A stretch of 64,000 nucleotides of DNA from contig NZ_CP108383.1 in NCBI RefSeq assembly GCF_035958815.1, positions 434,001 to 498,000 on the forward strand, given 5' to 3'. Of the stretch, positions 35,229 through 43,227 are shown piece after piece. This stretch comes from Nocardia sp. NBC_01327 (GTDB lineage Bacteria > Actinomycetota > Actinomycetes > Mycobacteriales > Mycobacteriaceae). Under the pieces are notes generated by a model. That model made no database searches. It was given only the letters and a program-made list of their open reading frames with translations, and was not told the origin of the DNA. Position numbers and translations under genes: made by a program. The stretch's first letter is position 1. Every line of letters begins with the position of its first letter.

Positions 35229-35445
35229 CTCGGTACCTCTGTCGCCTCAGCGTGGACGGCCGCCGATCCGGCGTCGATGCCCGGCACCCACGTTACGAGG
35301 AGACCTACCAGCGGCCCTGTCCCTATCAGCGGTCCATCGACGCCACCAGAACCCGGCGACACCACCCCCCGGATCATGCGAGCGACAGGGGCAAGAAGTC
35401 ATACCGGGCCTGGCGACCGTAGCCCTCGTTCAAGGACTACTAAAA
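35229..35445 (-). ncRNA. Candidate bridge RNA region of the IS110-type element
   Basis: About 215 non-coding bases lie directly 5' of the recombinase gene, where IS110-group elements encode their bridge RNA. A perfect 10-base inverted repeat (GGCGTCGATG at 35270-35279 with CATCGACGCC at 35335-35344) can form a closing stem around a ~55-base loop, resembling a guide loop. Guide bases were not identified because the element ends are unknown. Confidence 0.45.
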
Positions 35446-35468
35446 AGGTAACGTGTGGGGGGCGGCGG

Positions 35469-35474
35469 TAGCTT
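35469..35474 (+). promoter_or_regulatory. -10 element before alginate-lyase-like gene
   Basis: TAGCTT (TANNNT) ends six bases before ATG 35481, which again suggests a leaderless mRNA. The matching -35 position would fall at the IS110 edge. Confidence 0.35.
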
Positions 35475-35480
35475 GCCCGC

Positions 35481-36650
35481 ATGCGAGTTTTCGGCCGTGT
35501 GCTGGCTACCACTGTGGTTTTGGTGTTGGCTGCTTGTGCGCCTGGTGGGACCAGTGGTTCGTCTGGGAATGGGGCGGGGTTCGTTCATCCTGGGGTGCTT
35601 GTTTCGCGGGCGCAGCTCGACTTTGTGAAGCAGGAGGTTCGGGGTGGGGTTGAGCCGTGGAAGTCGGCGTTCGGGGAGATGGCGGGGAGTGCTTATGCGC
35701 GGCTCGATTTCGCTCCCAGGGCGCGGGCGGTGGTGGACTGCGGGTCGTATTCGAAGCCGGATAATGGGTGTACCGATGAGCGCAGGGATGCTGTTGCCGC
35801 GTATACGGATGCGCTGGATTGGTATCTGAGTGGGGACGATCGGTACGCGGTGAAGGCTATCGAGATCATGGATGCCTGGTCGGGGACGATCAGGGATCAC
35901 ACCAATTCCAATGCACCCGTGCAGAGTGGGTGGGCGGCGTCGATTTGGGTGCGGCCTGCGGAACTCATTCGGGCTGGGCACGATTGGCCCCAGGCGGGGC
36001 GGTTCGCGGAGATGCTGCGGAAGGTGTACCTGCCGAAGGTCGTCGGGGGTTCGCAGTCCAATGGGAACTGGGAGCTGAGCATGCTGGAGGCGACGGTCGG
36101 GATCGCGGTGTTCACCGATGGTCGGGCTACCTACGACAAGGCCGTGTCCATGTATCTGGATCGAGTGCCTGCCTACATCTATCTGTCGTCGGACGGGGCG
36201 CTGCCGAAGGTGTCCGCGCGGAGCAATCTGCGTACCCCGGAGCAGATCATCAAGTACTGGCAGCAGCAGTCGACGTTTGTGGACGGGCTGGCCCAGGAAA
36301 CCTGCCGCGACTTCGCGCACACGGGGTATGGGTTGTCGGCCATCGCGCATATCGCGGAAACCAGTCGCATCCAGCACGGAGATCTGTATCCGCAGGTGGC
36401 GGATCGGCTGCGGGCGGCATTCGAGTTCCATGCCAAATATCAGCTGGGCGAACCGCTTCCGGAGAATATCTGCCACGGCCACTATGAACGCTCGCTCGGG
36501 CCGACCACGGAGGTCGCCTACAACGCGCTGCACAATCGACTCGGCCTCGCTATGCCCGAGACCGAGCGGCTCACCGCACAGCTCCGCCCGGAAGGCGCCG
36601 ACATGTTCAGCCTCTGGGAGACGCTGACGCATGCCGACAATCCCCACTAG
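35481..36650 (+). CDS. Alginate-lyase-like lipoprotein
   Basis: A 389-residue lipoprotein: signal core LATTVVLVL, lipobox LAAC with Cys19. The rest fits the alginate lyase (alpha/alpha toroid) domain: HPGVLVSRAQLDFVKQEV near the start, NAPVQSGWAASIWVRPAELI with conserved Asn and Trp, GGSQSNGNWELSMLEATVGI, and later RDFAHTGYGLSAIAHIAET and HGHYERSLGPTTEVAYNALH, where His and Tyr are the likely catalytic pair. The true substrate is uncertain; other uronic polysaccharides are possible. Many Gly codons are GGG and many third bases are T in the first third, unlike the neighbours. It abuts the IS110-type element and is convergent with the next gene. Confidence 0.8.
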   Translation: MRVFGRVLATTVVLVLAACAPGGTSGSSGNGAGFVHPGVLVSRAQLDFVKQEVRGGVEPWKSAFGEMAGSAYARLDFAPRARAVVDCGSYSKPDNGCTDERRDAVAAYTDALDWYLSGDDRYAVKAIEIMDAWSGTIRDHTNSNAPVQSGWAASIWVRPAELIRAGHDWPQAGRFAEMLRKVYLPKVVGGSQSNGNWELSMLEATVGIAVFTDGRATYDKAVSMYLDRVPAYIYLSSDGALPKVSARSNLRTPEQIIKYWQQQSTFVDGLAQETCRDFAHTGYGLSAIAHIAETSRIQHGDLYPQVADRLRAAFEFHAKYQLGEPLPENICHGHYERSLGPTTEVAYNALHNRLGLAMPETERLTAQLRPEGADMFSLWETLTHADNPH

Positions 36651-36660
36651 CGGAATCCCG

Positions 36661-37185
36661 TCAGGGCAGCGGCCGCGCCTGCTCCAGGATGGCGTCCACC
36701 GTCTGGTCGACAGTGAGATCCGCACTGTCGAGCCACAATCCGAGGTGCGGGGTGGTGGTGCGTAAACCGGTGTCCAGGTCCGCGACGGTGAACGGTCCGT
36801 ACGCCTTCTTGTCCCGGCCGGCTTCTCGGGCGGCGACCGCGTCGGGGCGCGGGGCCAAGACCACCACATACCTTGGGCGCGTGCGGATCAGGTCGACGAA
36901 GTACGGCAGGAAATCGCCCAGCACCACGTCCTGCACGACAGCGGTGAAGCCCGCGGCGGCGTAGGCGTCGGCGGTCTGGGCGGCCAGCCGGTGGCGCAGG
37001 CGCAATTGTTCGAGCGCCTGCTCCGGTGGGTCCGGGCGCATATCCTCGCGGCCGTTCACCACGAAACGGCGGAAGGCGTCACCGCGCACATGCGCCGAGC
37101 GGGGCAGTCGCTCCGCCAGCGCCTGTGCGACAGTCGATTTCCCGGCCGCCTGGATGCCGGTGATCAGGTAGACGGCGGCGGTCAC
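36661..37185 (-). CDS. P-loop nucleotide kinase (CPT-like AAA_33)
   Basis: A 174-residue soluble P-loop protein. Walker A is GIQAAGKST (10-18). RGDAFRRFVVNG follows where chloramphenicol-phosphotransferase-like and shikimate-kinase-like enzymes bind substrate, and VVVLAPRPDAVAAREAGRD has the lid arginines. The phosphoryl acceptor is unknown; a small molecule or antibiotic is likely. Its GTG start overlaps the stop of the M13 peptidase gene by four bases, so the two are coupled, though no functional link is obvious. Confidence 0.75.
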   Translation of the reverse strand: MTAAVYLITGIQAAGKSTVAQALAERLPRSAHVRGDAFRRFVVNGREDMRPDPPEQALEQLRLRHRLAAQTADAYAAAGFTAVVQDVVLGDFLPYFVDLIRTRPRYVVVLAPRPDAVAAREAGRDKKAYGPFTVADLDTGLRTTTPHLGLWLDSADLTVDQTVDAILEQARPLP

Positions 37186-39164
37186 CAGATCTTCACGCGC
37201 TCCGCTGGATCGAGGTAGAGGCCGTCGCCGGGCTTCACGTCGAACGCCTCGTGGAAACCGTCGAGGTTGCGGACGACGCCGTTGCAGCGGAACTCCGGCG
37301 GGGAGTGCGGGTCGACGGCCAGGCGGCGGATGGCCTCCTCGGGGCGGGCCTTGGTGCGCCAGACCTGCGCCCAGCCGAAGAAGACGCGCTGCAGACCGGT
37401 GAGCCCGTCGAGGGTGGGGGAGTCCTTGTCCTCCAGCGAGATCCGGTACGCCTCCAGGGCAATGGTCAGGCCGCCCAGATCGCCGATGTTCTCGCCGATG
37501 GTGAACTCGCCGTTGACCTTGTGATCGTCGGAGAGGTCCTTCGGGGAGAACTGGTTGTACTGATCGATGAGAGCCTTTGTGCGCTTACCGAATTCGCTGC
37601 GATCGGATTCGGTCCACCAGTCGATCATATTGCCGTCGCCGTCGTACTTCGAACCCTGATCGTCGAAGCCGTGGCCGATCTCGTGGCCGATGACCGCACC
37701 GATGCCACCGTAATTGGCGGCGTCGTCCGCATTCATATCGAAGAACGGCGGGTGCAGAATTGCTGCGGGGAACACGATTTCGTTCATGCCGGGGTTGTAG
37801 TAGGCATTCACCGTCTGCGGGGTCATGAACCATTCGGCGCGATCCACCGGGCCGCCGAGCTTGTTCAGATCGCGGTCGTTCTCGGCGGCGTACCCCTGGC
37901 GGTAGTTGCCCACCAGATCGGCCGGGTCGACCACGATCGCCGAGTAGTCGCGCCACTCGTCCGGGTAGCCGATCTTCGGGGTGAACTTCTCCAGCTTGGT
38001 GAGTGCGGCCTGCCGGGTGTCGGCGCCCATCCACTCCAGATCGGAGATATTGCGGCGGTACGCCTCCTGCAGGTTCGCCACCAGCTCGACCATGCGGGCC
38101 TTCGCGGCCGGCGGGAAGTGGCGCTCCACATACAGTTTGCCGACGGCCTCGCCCAGCAGATCCTGCACCAGGGACACGCCGCGCTTCCAGCGCTCACGGT
38201 TCTCCGGGGCGCCGGTGAGGGTGCGGCCGTAGAAGTCGAAGCTCGCCTCGACCAGGTCATCGGTCAGATAGGAGGCACGGGCCTTCACGATTCGCCAGGC
38301 CGCCCACGCCTTCCAGTCCTCCAGCGACTCCAGCGCCCAGGTCTGCGCGAAGGTGCGCAGGTAGTCCGGCTGGCGCACCACCACTTCGGCGAAGAGCTCG
38401 CTACCGGAACGGTCGACGCCCTCGGCGATCGCGGAAGTCCAGGCGGTCCAGTCGAATTCGGGGTGCTCGCCGGCCAGCGCGTCGAAAGTGGTGAGGTTGT
38501 AGCTCTTTTCGGCATCGCGGCGGCGCACCACATCCCAGTGCCCGGCGGCCAGCTTCTGTTCCAGGTCGAAGACCCGCTGCGCGTCGTAGTCCACGCCGGC
38601 CAGCTCGAACATGCGGCGGATGTGCGCGACGTACTTGTCGCGAATGTCGGCGTATTCGTCCTTGTGGTAGTACGACTCGTCCGGCAGGCCGATGCCGGAC
38701 TGGCTGGTGTGCACCAGGTAGCGGGTCGAATCCTTATCGTCGGTGTCGACGTAGAAGGCGACCGGGCCACCGACGCCGTGGCGCTGCAGGCTGCCGATGA
38801 GGGCGGCGAATTCGCTCCGATCGCGCACCTGGGCGACCGCGGCCAGCTCGTCCGCGATCGGGGTCAGACCGGCGGCAGCGATGGCGGCCTCGTCCATATA
38901 GCTGTTGTACAGGTCACCGACCTTGCGGGCCTCGCTGCCGGGCGCGGCATCGGAGGCAGCCGCCTCCTGGATGATCTGCTGCACGTCCAGCTCCGCCTGG
39001 TCGTAGAGCGTGCGGAACGCGCCGTCCACCGCCCTGTCCGACGGTATGTCGTATTTATCCAGCCATTCGCCATTGACGTGCGCGAACAGGTCGTCCTGCA
39101 CCCGCACGCCCTCGTTACGGAAGGTCAGGTCGATACCGGAGGGATTGTTCAGCTGCGAAGTCAC
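37182..39164 (-). CDS. zmp1: M13-family zinc metallopeptidase (Zmp1/PepO-like)
   Basis: A 660-residue M13 (neprilysin-like) peptidase, near the 663 residues of M. tuberculosis Zmp1 (Rv0198c). The zinc motif HEIGH is at 494-498, the third ligand lies in the downstream ENIGDLGG motif, and NAYYNPGMNEIVFPAAIL is the substrate-binding NAYY segment of the family. There is no signal peptide; Zmp1 of M. tuberculosis also lacks a classical one yet acts outside the cell. In that species it dampens host inflammasome activation and cleaves peptides such as bradykinin; here the role is inferred only. The C-terminus ends VKIW, as in the family. Confidence 0.92.
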   Translation of the reverse strand: MTSQLNNPSGIDLTFRNEGVRVQDDLFAHVNGEWLDKYDIPSDRAVDGAFRTLYDQAELDVQQIIQEAAASDAAPGSEARKVGDLYNSYMDEAAIAAAGLTPIADELAAVAQVRDRSEFAALIGSLQRHGVGGPVAFYVDTDDKDSTRYLVHTSQSGIGLPDESYYHKDEYADIRDKYVAHIRRMFELAGVDYDAQRVFDLEQKLAAGHWDVVRRRDAEKSYNLTTFDALAGEHPEFDWTAWTSAIAEGVDRSGSELFAEVVVRQPDYLRTFAQTWALESLEDWKAWAAWRIVKARASYLTDDLVEASFDFYGRTLTGAPENRERWKRGVSLVQDLLGEAVGKLYVERHFPPAAKARMVELVANLQEAYRRNISDLEWMGADTRQAALTKLEKFTPKIGYPDEWRDYSAIVVDPADLVGNYRQGYAAENDRDLNKLGGPVDRAEWFMTPQTVNAYYNPGMNEIVFPAAILHPPFFDMNADDAANYGGIGAVIGHEIGHGFDDQGSKYDGDGNMIDWWTESDRSEFGKRTKALIDQYNQFSPKDLSDDHKVNGEFTIGENIGDLGGLTIALEAYRISLEDKDSPTLDGLTGLQRVFFGWAQVWRTKARPEEAIRRLAVDPHSPPEFRCNGVVRNLDGFHEAFDVKPGDGLYLDPAERVKIW

Positions 39165-39212
39165 GCTCCCCAGTATGCCGATTTCCGTTCGGGGGAGCCG
39201 GAGCCGTGCGTG

Positions 39213-39280
39213 GTTTCACGGGGAACACACAGCACGGAGAACACACAGCACGGGGAACAAAGCACCGAGAACAGAACACT
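39213..39280. repeat. Degenerate 14-16 bp tandem repeats with parS-like element
   Basis: Four copies of an (ACGG)GGAACACACAGC-type unit follow each other between zmp1 and the DUF397 gene. The first overlaps GTTTCACGGGGAAC (39213-39226), which differs from the parS core GTTTCACGTGAAAC at two bases. Confidence 0.7.
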
Positions 39281-39684
39281 CAGGCGGTGAGTGCGATCCG
39301 GTCGAACTCGCCGTCACGGACTCCGGCGGCGAAGGCGGCCCACTCGCCGGGCGTGTAGACCAGGGAGGTCTCACCGTGGACGAGGGTGGCCCCGCCATCC
39401 GGGGACGGGTACGCGACGAGGGCGGTGGAGGCGACGCGGCGACCCGGCACCGTGCCGAGGAAGGCCATCCAGTCGGCGGCGGTCACGGTGATGATGGGCT
39501 CGGCCTGGCCGCGATGCGCCGGGTTTCGCCGGAACTTGCTGTCACGGATGAGCACCGCATCACCATCGAAACGGACTTCTACACACTGATTTCCATTATT
39601 GGTTCGGGTAGAGGTGAACCAGTCGGTGGAATCCGGCCGATACTGCGCGGTATTGAACATGGGCAGCATTTTACCGTCTCGCAT
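39280..39684 (-). CDS. Double DUF397 protein
   Basis: A 134-residue protein with two DUF397 copies: residues ~18-77 (DWFTSTRTNNGNQCVEVRFD, VLIRDSKFRRNP, WMAFLGTV) and ~80-128 (LVHGETSLVYTPGEWAAFAA, GVRDGEFDR). DUF397 proteins are the small partners of HTH/DUF5753 regulators in actinomycetes, where the regulator binds and is modulated by the small protein. It starts seven bases after the regulator gene, with GGAG before ATG 39684, so the two form an operon. The usual form has one copy; two in one chain is a known variant. Confidence 0.85.
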   Translation of the reverse strand: MRDGKMLPMFNTAQYRPDSTDWFTSTRTNNGNQCVEVRFDGDAVLIRDSKFRRNPAHRGQAEPIITVTAADWMAFLGTVPGRRVASTALVAYPSPDGGATLVHGETSLVYTPGEWAAFAAGVRDGEFDRIALTA

Positions 39685-39691
39685 GTGTCTC

Positions 39692-40543
39692 CTACCCTTG
39701 CGAATAACTCTTGATCATGTCCAAAGATTCTGCACGACTGAGAGATTGGTCGAGTGCACGCACAAATGCAAAACCCAGATCGCGAATCTGATCCGGATCC
39801 TCCACCGGCCCACCGAAAACCGCACTCTCGGCCCAGCCGAAGGTGGGCAGCGATTCCGAAGTGAAATCCAGCAGATGAAAACTGGCGCCGCCGAGCATGG
39901 CGCCCTGCGAGGCGGCGAACGGAATCACCCGTACCGTCAGCGAATCCAGCTCGTCGAGCAGCATCGCCAGATGCTCCAGTTGCCCGCGCAGGACTTTCGG
40001 GCCGCCGATCTGCTGCAGCAGCGTGGCCTCACCGATGACGGCGGTGAGGTCCAGATGATCGGCGTCGCGCAGCCGCTCCTGCCGCCGCATGCGCACGGCC
40101 ACAAGCTGTTCCACCTGCACCGGGCGGATCATGACATCGGCGCTGATGAGCGCCCGGGTGTACTCCTCGGTCTGCAGGAGACCGGGGACCACGAGGCTGT
40201 CGTAACTGCGGATGCTGTCCGCACCGAATTCCATACCGTAGTAGCGCTGCAGTTCGGGGCCGATGAGTGCGGAAGCCTTGGCCCACCAACCGCGTTCCTT
40301 GCTGGCGGCCAGGAGTTCGAGCAATTCCTCGTGCTCCTCGCCGTCCACCTCGAGCAGCGTCAGCACCGGTTCGATGGTGCTGGCCGTGAGGACCCTGCGG
40401 CCCTTCTCCACGTGCGACCAATTGGCCGGCGTGAAGCCGACCCGTTTGGCGAAGGTCGCCGAATCGAAGCCGCGCTGCTCACGCAGCTCCCGTAGGCGGA
40501 GAACCAACTCCCACCGGGCGACGGTGGGCGACACGGGTGCCAT
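39692..40543 (-). CDS. XRE-type HTH regulator with DUF5753
   Basis: A 283-residue regulator. The N-terminal HTH (about 15-70: LRELREQRGFDSATFAKRVG, FTPANWSHVEKGRR) binds DNA; the rest is DUF5753 (WWAKASALIGPELQRYYGME, SLVVPGLLQTEEYTRALI, VRMRRQERL, SLTVRVIPFAASQGAMLGGA). The pair with DUF397 is like the Streptomyces WhiJ/BldB-linked modules that tune development and antibiotic synthesis. It is divergent from the 40633 gene, with only 89 bases between, so it may control both. Confidence 0.88.
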   Translation of the reverse strand: MAPVSPTVARWELVLRLRELREQRGFDSATFAKRVGFTPANWSHVEKGRRVLTASTIEPVLTLLEVDGEEHEELLELLAASKERGWWAKASALIGPELQRYYGMEFGADSIRSYDSLVVPGLLQTEEYTRALISADVMIRPVQVEQLVAVRMRRQERLRDADHLDLTAVIGEATLLQQIGGPKVLRGQLEHLAMLLDELDSLTVRVIPFAASQGAMLGGASFHLLDFTSESLPTFGWAESAVFGGPVEDPDQIRDLGFAFVRALDQSLSRAESLDMIKSYSQG

Positions 40544-40632
40544 GCCAGCTGATGCTACGCCTGAAACTCACCGGCGTGTGACTATTGTCATACTGATTGC
40601 GGGAGAATAGGGTCGGTAGCAGGAGGTTCGCC

Positions 40633-41106
40633 ATGAGCGCGCTGGACCCGTCCTCGTACACCGCAACTCAGGAGGCGCTGGCCCGTTGCCGGTGCTACCG
40701 CAAGGAGCACGGCCTCTACGGGATCGTCGACTCGGCGCTGGGCCGGATCATGCTCGAAATCGGTTCGGTCGGCGCCGTCACCATGCCCGCCGACTTCGGC
40801 GCGCGCGTGCGTGACCACCTGCAGGCGCGCAAACGCTGCGGTCCCGTCATCGGGCATCCGCGGTCCGGGCGGTGGACCTTTCTGACCGGGCCGACGGACG
40901 ATTCGTATCTCGATATCGCCCTGTTCTCGGACCTGTTCCGGGACTGCGCGGCGGTCGCGCTGCCCGGTAGCCACATCGTGCTGCCGTCGCCGACGGACGA
41001 GCACACCGGCTACCGATCCTGGGTTTGCCCGCCGGACAGTGACTTTCGGCCGGAACTCGCGGAGGTCGTCGCCGCCACCCGCGAGTGCCGGCCGGTGCAG
41101 CACTGA
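40633..41106 (+). CDS. Conserved hypothetical protein beside HTH-DUF397 pair
   Basis: A 157-residue soluble protein. It has VDSALGRIMLEIGSVGAVTM, PADFGARVRDHLQARKRCGP, VIGHPRSGRWTFLTGPTDD and a C-terminal HIVLPSPTDEHTGYRSWVCP. I recall such proteins in Nocardia and Rhodococcus with misleading polymerase names, and their patterns (bounded between HPRS..WTFLTGP and IVLPSP) suggest a ligand-binding fold like that in primase-polymerase N-domains. AGGAGG lies at 40621-40626 before ATG 40633. Function is unknown; the divergent regulator is the best clue. Confidence 0.75.
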   Translation: MSALDPSSYTATQEALARCRCYRKEHGLYGIVDSALGRIMLEIGSVGAVTMPADFGARVRDHLQARKRCGPVIGHPRSGRWTFLTGPTDDSYLDIALFSDLFRDCAAVALPGSHIVLPSPTDEHTGYRSWVCPPDSDFRPELAEVVAATRECRPVQH

Positions 41107-41148
41107 GCGTGCCTGTCCGGCACCGGCACTCGGCCGGTTCGCGCTCGG

Positions 41149-41652
41149 TCAGTTCGTGGGGGCCGGGGTCAGCGTGATGCTGTACTTGTTCTCGATCTTC
41201 TGATTCCAGTCCTGCTCACACTGATCGATCTTGGACTGGTCGTTCTTCGCATCCCGGACGCAGGAGACGAAGTCACTGCCGCCGTTGTCCTTGAAGAAGG
41301 TCCAGCCGATCACACCGACAACAATGCCGATGATGAGACTCAGCAGGCCGAGAATGAGACCGGTGAGGGCCATTCCGGAGCCGCCGCTGGTGCCCTTGCG
41401 CGCCTTCATCAGCGCGATCACGCCGAGAATGACGGCGAAGAGGCCGAACCCGATGCCGCCGAGCACCGTCCACGAGCTGAGCAGCGCGAGAATGCCCAGG
41501 ATCAGGGCGGTGATGGCCAGGCCCTTGCTCTTCGGGGACTCCTGCCAGTACTGCTGACCGCCGGGCGGCGGATAACCACCGGGCGGCTGCCCGGGGTACT
41601 GGCCGTAATTGCCGGGGGGCGGGTTATTGCCCGGAGGCGGGTACTGCGACAT
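41149..41652 (-). CDS. DUF4190-type small membrane protein
   Basis: A 167-residue protein: residues 1-42 are Pro/Gly/Tyr/Gln repeats (PPPGNNPPPGNYGQYPGQPP), then two paired membrane segments around a loop (ITALILGILALLSSWTVLGG, FGLFAVILGVIALMKARKG, and later LTGLILGLLSLIIGIVVGVI) typical of DUF4190, and an outer C-terminal part with two Cys (FVSCVRDAKNDQSKIDQCEQ). Function unknown. It is convergent with the hypothetical gene at 40633-41106. Confidence 0.8.
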   Translation of the reverse strand: MSQYPPPGNNPPPGNYGQYPGQPPGGYPPPGGQQYWQESPKSKGLAITALILGILALLSSWTVLGGIGFGLFAVILGVIALMKARKGTSGGSGMALTGLILGLLSLIIGIVVGVIGWTFFKDNGGSDFVSCVRDAKNDQSKIDQCEQDWNQKIENKYSITLTPAPTN

Positions 41653-41750
41653 GGGCGGGCCTTTCGTCGGTGCTGCTCCCGGTATCGCCGACAGGAGAAC
41701 CGGCCGTTAACGCGCCCGGTTCGCCCGGAATCCTGGTCTTATACGAGATG

Positions 41751-42530
41751 CTATTGCCCGCCCAGACGCGCGTGCATCTCCCACACCAAAATTTCCGACG
41801 GCAGGCTCGCCGTCACCCGCTGACCACCGCTGCGCGCCAGCCGCACCGCGTCACCCTCGTACAGCGTCCCGACACCCTCCAGCTCGACCTCACCGCGCGC
41901 AATGAATACGTGCAGGTAAGGGGCTTCCGGCAGGCGAACCTCCGGCGCCTCGCCGAGACCCGGCATGCGGGCCACGTGCAGTGCGGAATGACTGCTGCCG
42001 ATGCCGATGGCCGTGCGATCGCGATAGCGCGGCAGGCCCGAGGCCACCGTCACCAGAGCGCCGCCGGCCAATTCGTCGTCGATCTCCAGCTGCTGATAGC
42101 CGGGATCCAGGCCGGGCTCGTCCGGAACCACCCACATCTGGACGAAATGCACCGGCTCATCGTGTTCGGGGCCAGCATCGAACCGCCACGAATCGTTCTT
42201 CTCCGAATGCAGGATGCCCGCACCCGCACTCATACGCTGCGCGAGACCGGGATAGATCACCCCGTTGTGCCCGAGCGAATCCTGATGCACCAGGCTGCCG
42301 CTCAGTACCCAGGTGATGATCTCCATATCGCGATGGGGATGCGTTTCGAATCCTTCACCGGGCAGCACGATGTCTTCGTTGTTCACGAGCAATAAGCCGT
42401 GATGGGTGTTGTCGGGATCGTAATGTTCCCCGAAGGAGAACGAATGCTTCGAATCCAGCCACGCCACACGCGTTTTCATGCGGTCACCGCCACGATGGAC
42501 ATGGATCTGTGGTGTCGTGAGCGTGGACAC
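41751..42530 (-). CDS. Pirin-family cupin protein
   Basis: A 259-residue bicupin. The metal-binding residues fall in GFETHPHRDMEIITWVLSGS (His, His, Glu) with a further His in the QDSLGHNGV and SAGAGILHSEKN segments. Bacterial pirins such as YhhW can act as quercetin dioxygenases; others act as redox-sensitive regulators, so the role here is not fixed. GTG 42530 is chosen because GAGAGGAG lies seven bases upstream; the frame runs on to 42557. Confidence 0.85.
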   Translation of the reverse strand: MSTLTTPQIHVHRGGDRMKTRVAWLDSKHSFSFGEHYDPDNTHHGLLLVNNEDIVLPGEGFETHPHRDMEIITWVLSGSLVHQDSLGHNGVIYPGLAQRMSAGAGILHSEKNDSWRFDAGPEHDEPVHFVQMWVVPDEPGLDPGYQQLEIDDELAGGALVTVASGLPRYRDRTAIGIGSSHSALHVARMPGLGEAPEVRLPEAPYLHVFIARGEVELEGVGTLYEGDAVRLARSGGQRVTASLPSEILVWEMHARLGGQ

Positions 42531-42756
42531 CGCCGTACTCCTCTCACCGGCGCGCACCGATCAGAATCCAGAGTAGAGGCACATTCCGCGACCCAACCTG
42601 AACTCCCGGTAAATATTCTAACGTGAGAGCAACGCCGCTCTGCACGCCACCGACCAGGCACTTCGCTTATACGAGATAACGAGCACCCCGCCGACAGGGT
42701 TCGGTCGGCGACCGTATCATGATGTGCCGCAGCGAAACCGGAGGGAGACCAGGGGG

Positions 42757-43227
42757 ATGCGACCCGACGTACTCGCGGGCATCGAACGCGAACTCCGACA
42801 ACAGGCCAATGCCGAGGGGATCAACCACTTCGTGGTGGCAGCGGCCGTGTTCCGGAATGGAAAACTACTGGTCGTGCGGCGTGTCGCGGACGATTATCAC
42901 GGCGGCATGTACGAACTCCCGGGCGGCGGCGTCGAATCCGGGGAGAGCTTCGCCGAATGCGTCGAACGAGAACTCTTCGAGGAGACAGGCCTGCGTATCC
43001 AGCGCATCACGGACGTACTCGGCGGATTCGACTACGCCACCCGCACCAAATCGCGAGTGCGGAAATACAGCTTCGTGGTCGATACCGAACCCGGGGAAGT
43101 GTTGCTCGCACCCGGCGAACACGATCAATTCCAGTGGATAGACGCCGACAGTCTGGACAACCTGCCCATGGCGGACGATATGCGCGCGGCCGTCTTCGCG
43201 CTCGTCACCACCCACCCCGCCAGGTGA
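42757..43227 (+). CDS. NUDIX hydrolase
   Basis: A 156-residue NUDIX protein with a complete box, GGGVESGESFAECVERELFE then ETGLRI, holding the metal-binding REUxEE glutamates. Substrates are nucleoside diphosphate derivatives, which cannot be read further. It overlaps the downstream MFS gene by four bases (GTGA), so the two are coupled. ATG 42757 has AGGGGG immediately upstream. Confidence 0.85.
   Translation: MRPDVLAGIERELRQQANAEGINHFVVAAAVFRNGKLLVVRRVADDYHGGMYELPGGGVESGESFAECVERELFEETGLRIQRITDVLGGFDYATRTKSRVRKYSFVVDTEPGEVLLAPGEHDQFQWIDADSLDNLPMADDMRAAVFALVTTHPAR

Larger units (their letters stand above)
34030..35445 (-). mobile_element. IS110-type insertion sequence (limits approximate)
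   Basis: One intact IS110-type recombinase gene plus ~200 bases of non-coding DNA on its 5' side, the layout of IS110-group elements. These elements often lack clear terminal inverted repeats and I could not fix the ends; the limits given are a guess from where the neighbouring gene and the homopolymer run begin. Confidence 0.65.

Noticed and set aside
35123..35471. Short plus-strand frames 5' of the IS110 recombinase
   Set aside because: They lie in the non-coding end of the element and overlap the candidate RNA; no start site or homology visible.
37251..39290. 679-codon plus-strand open frame opposite zmp1
   Set aside because: It is a GC-bias shadow: no family motifs, and the minus strand carries a full M13 peptidase with HEIGH.
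41091..41127. Hairpin between the 40633 gene and the DUF4190 gene as terminator
   Set aside because: Eight-base stem with a 21-base loop and no T-run is too weak to call.
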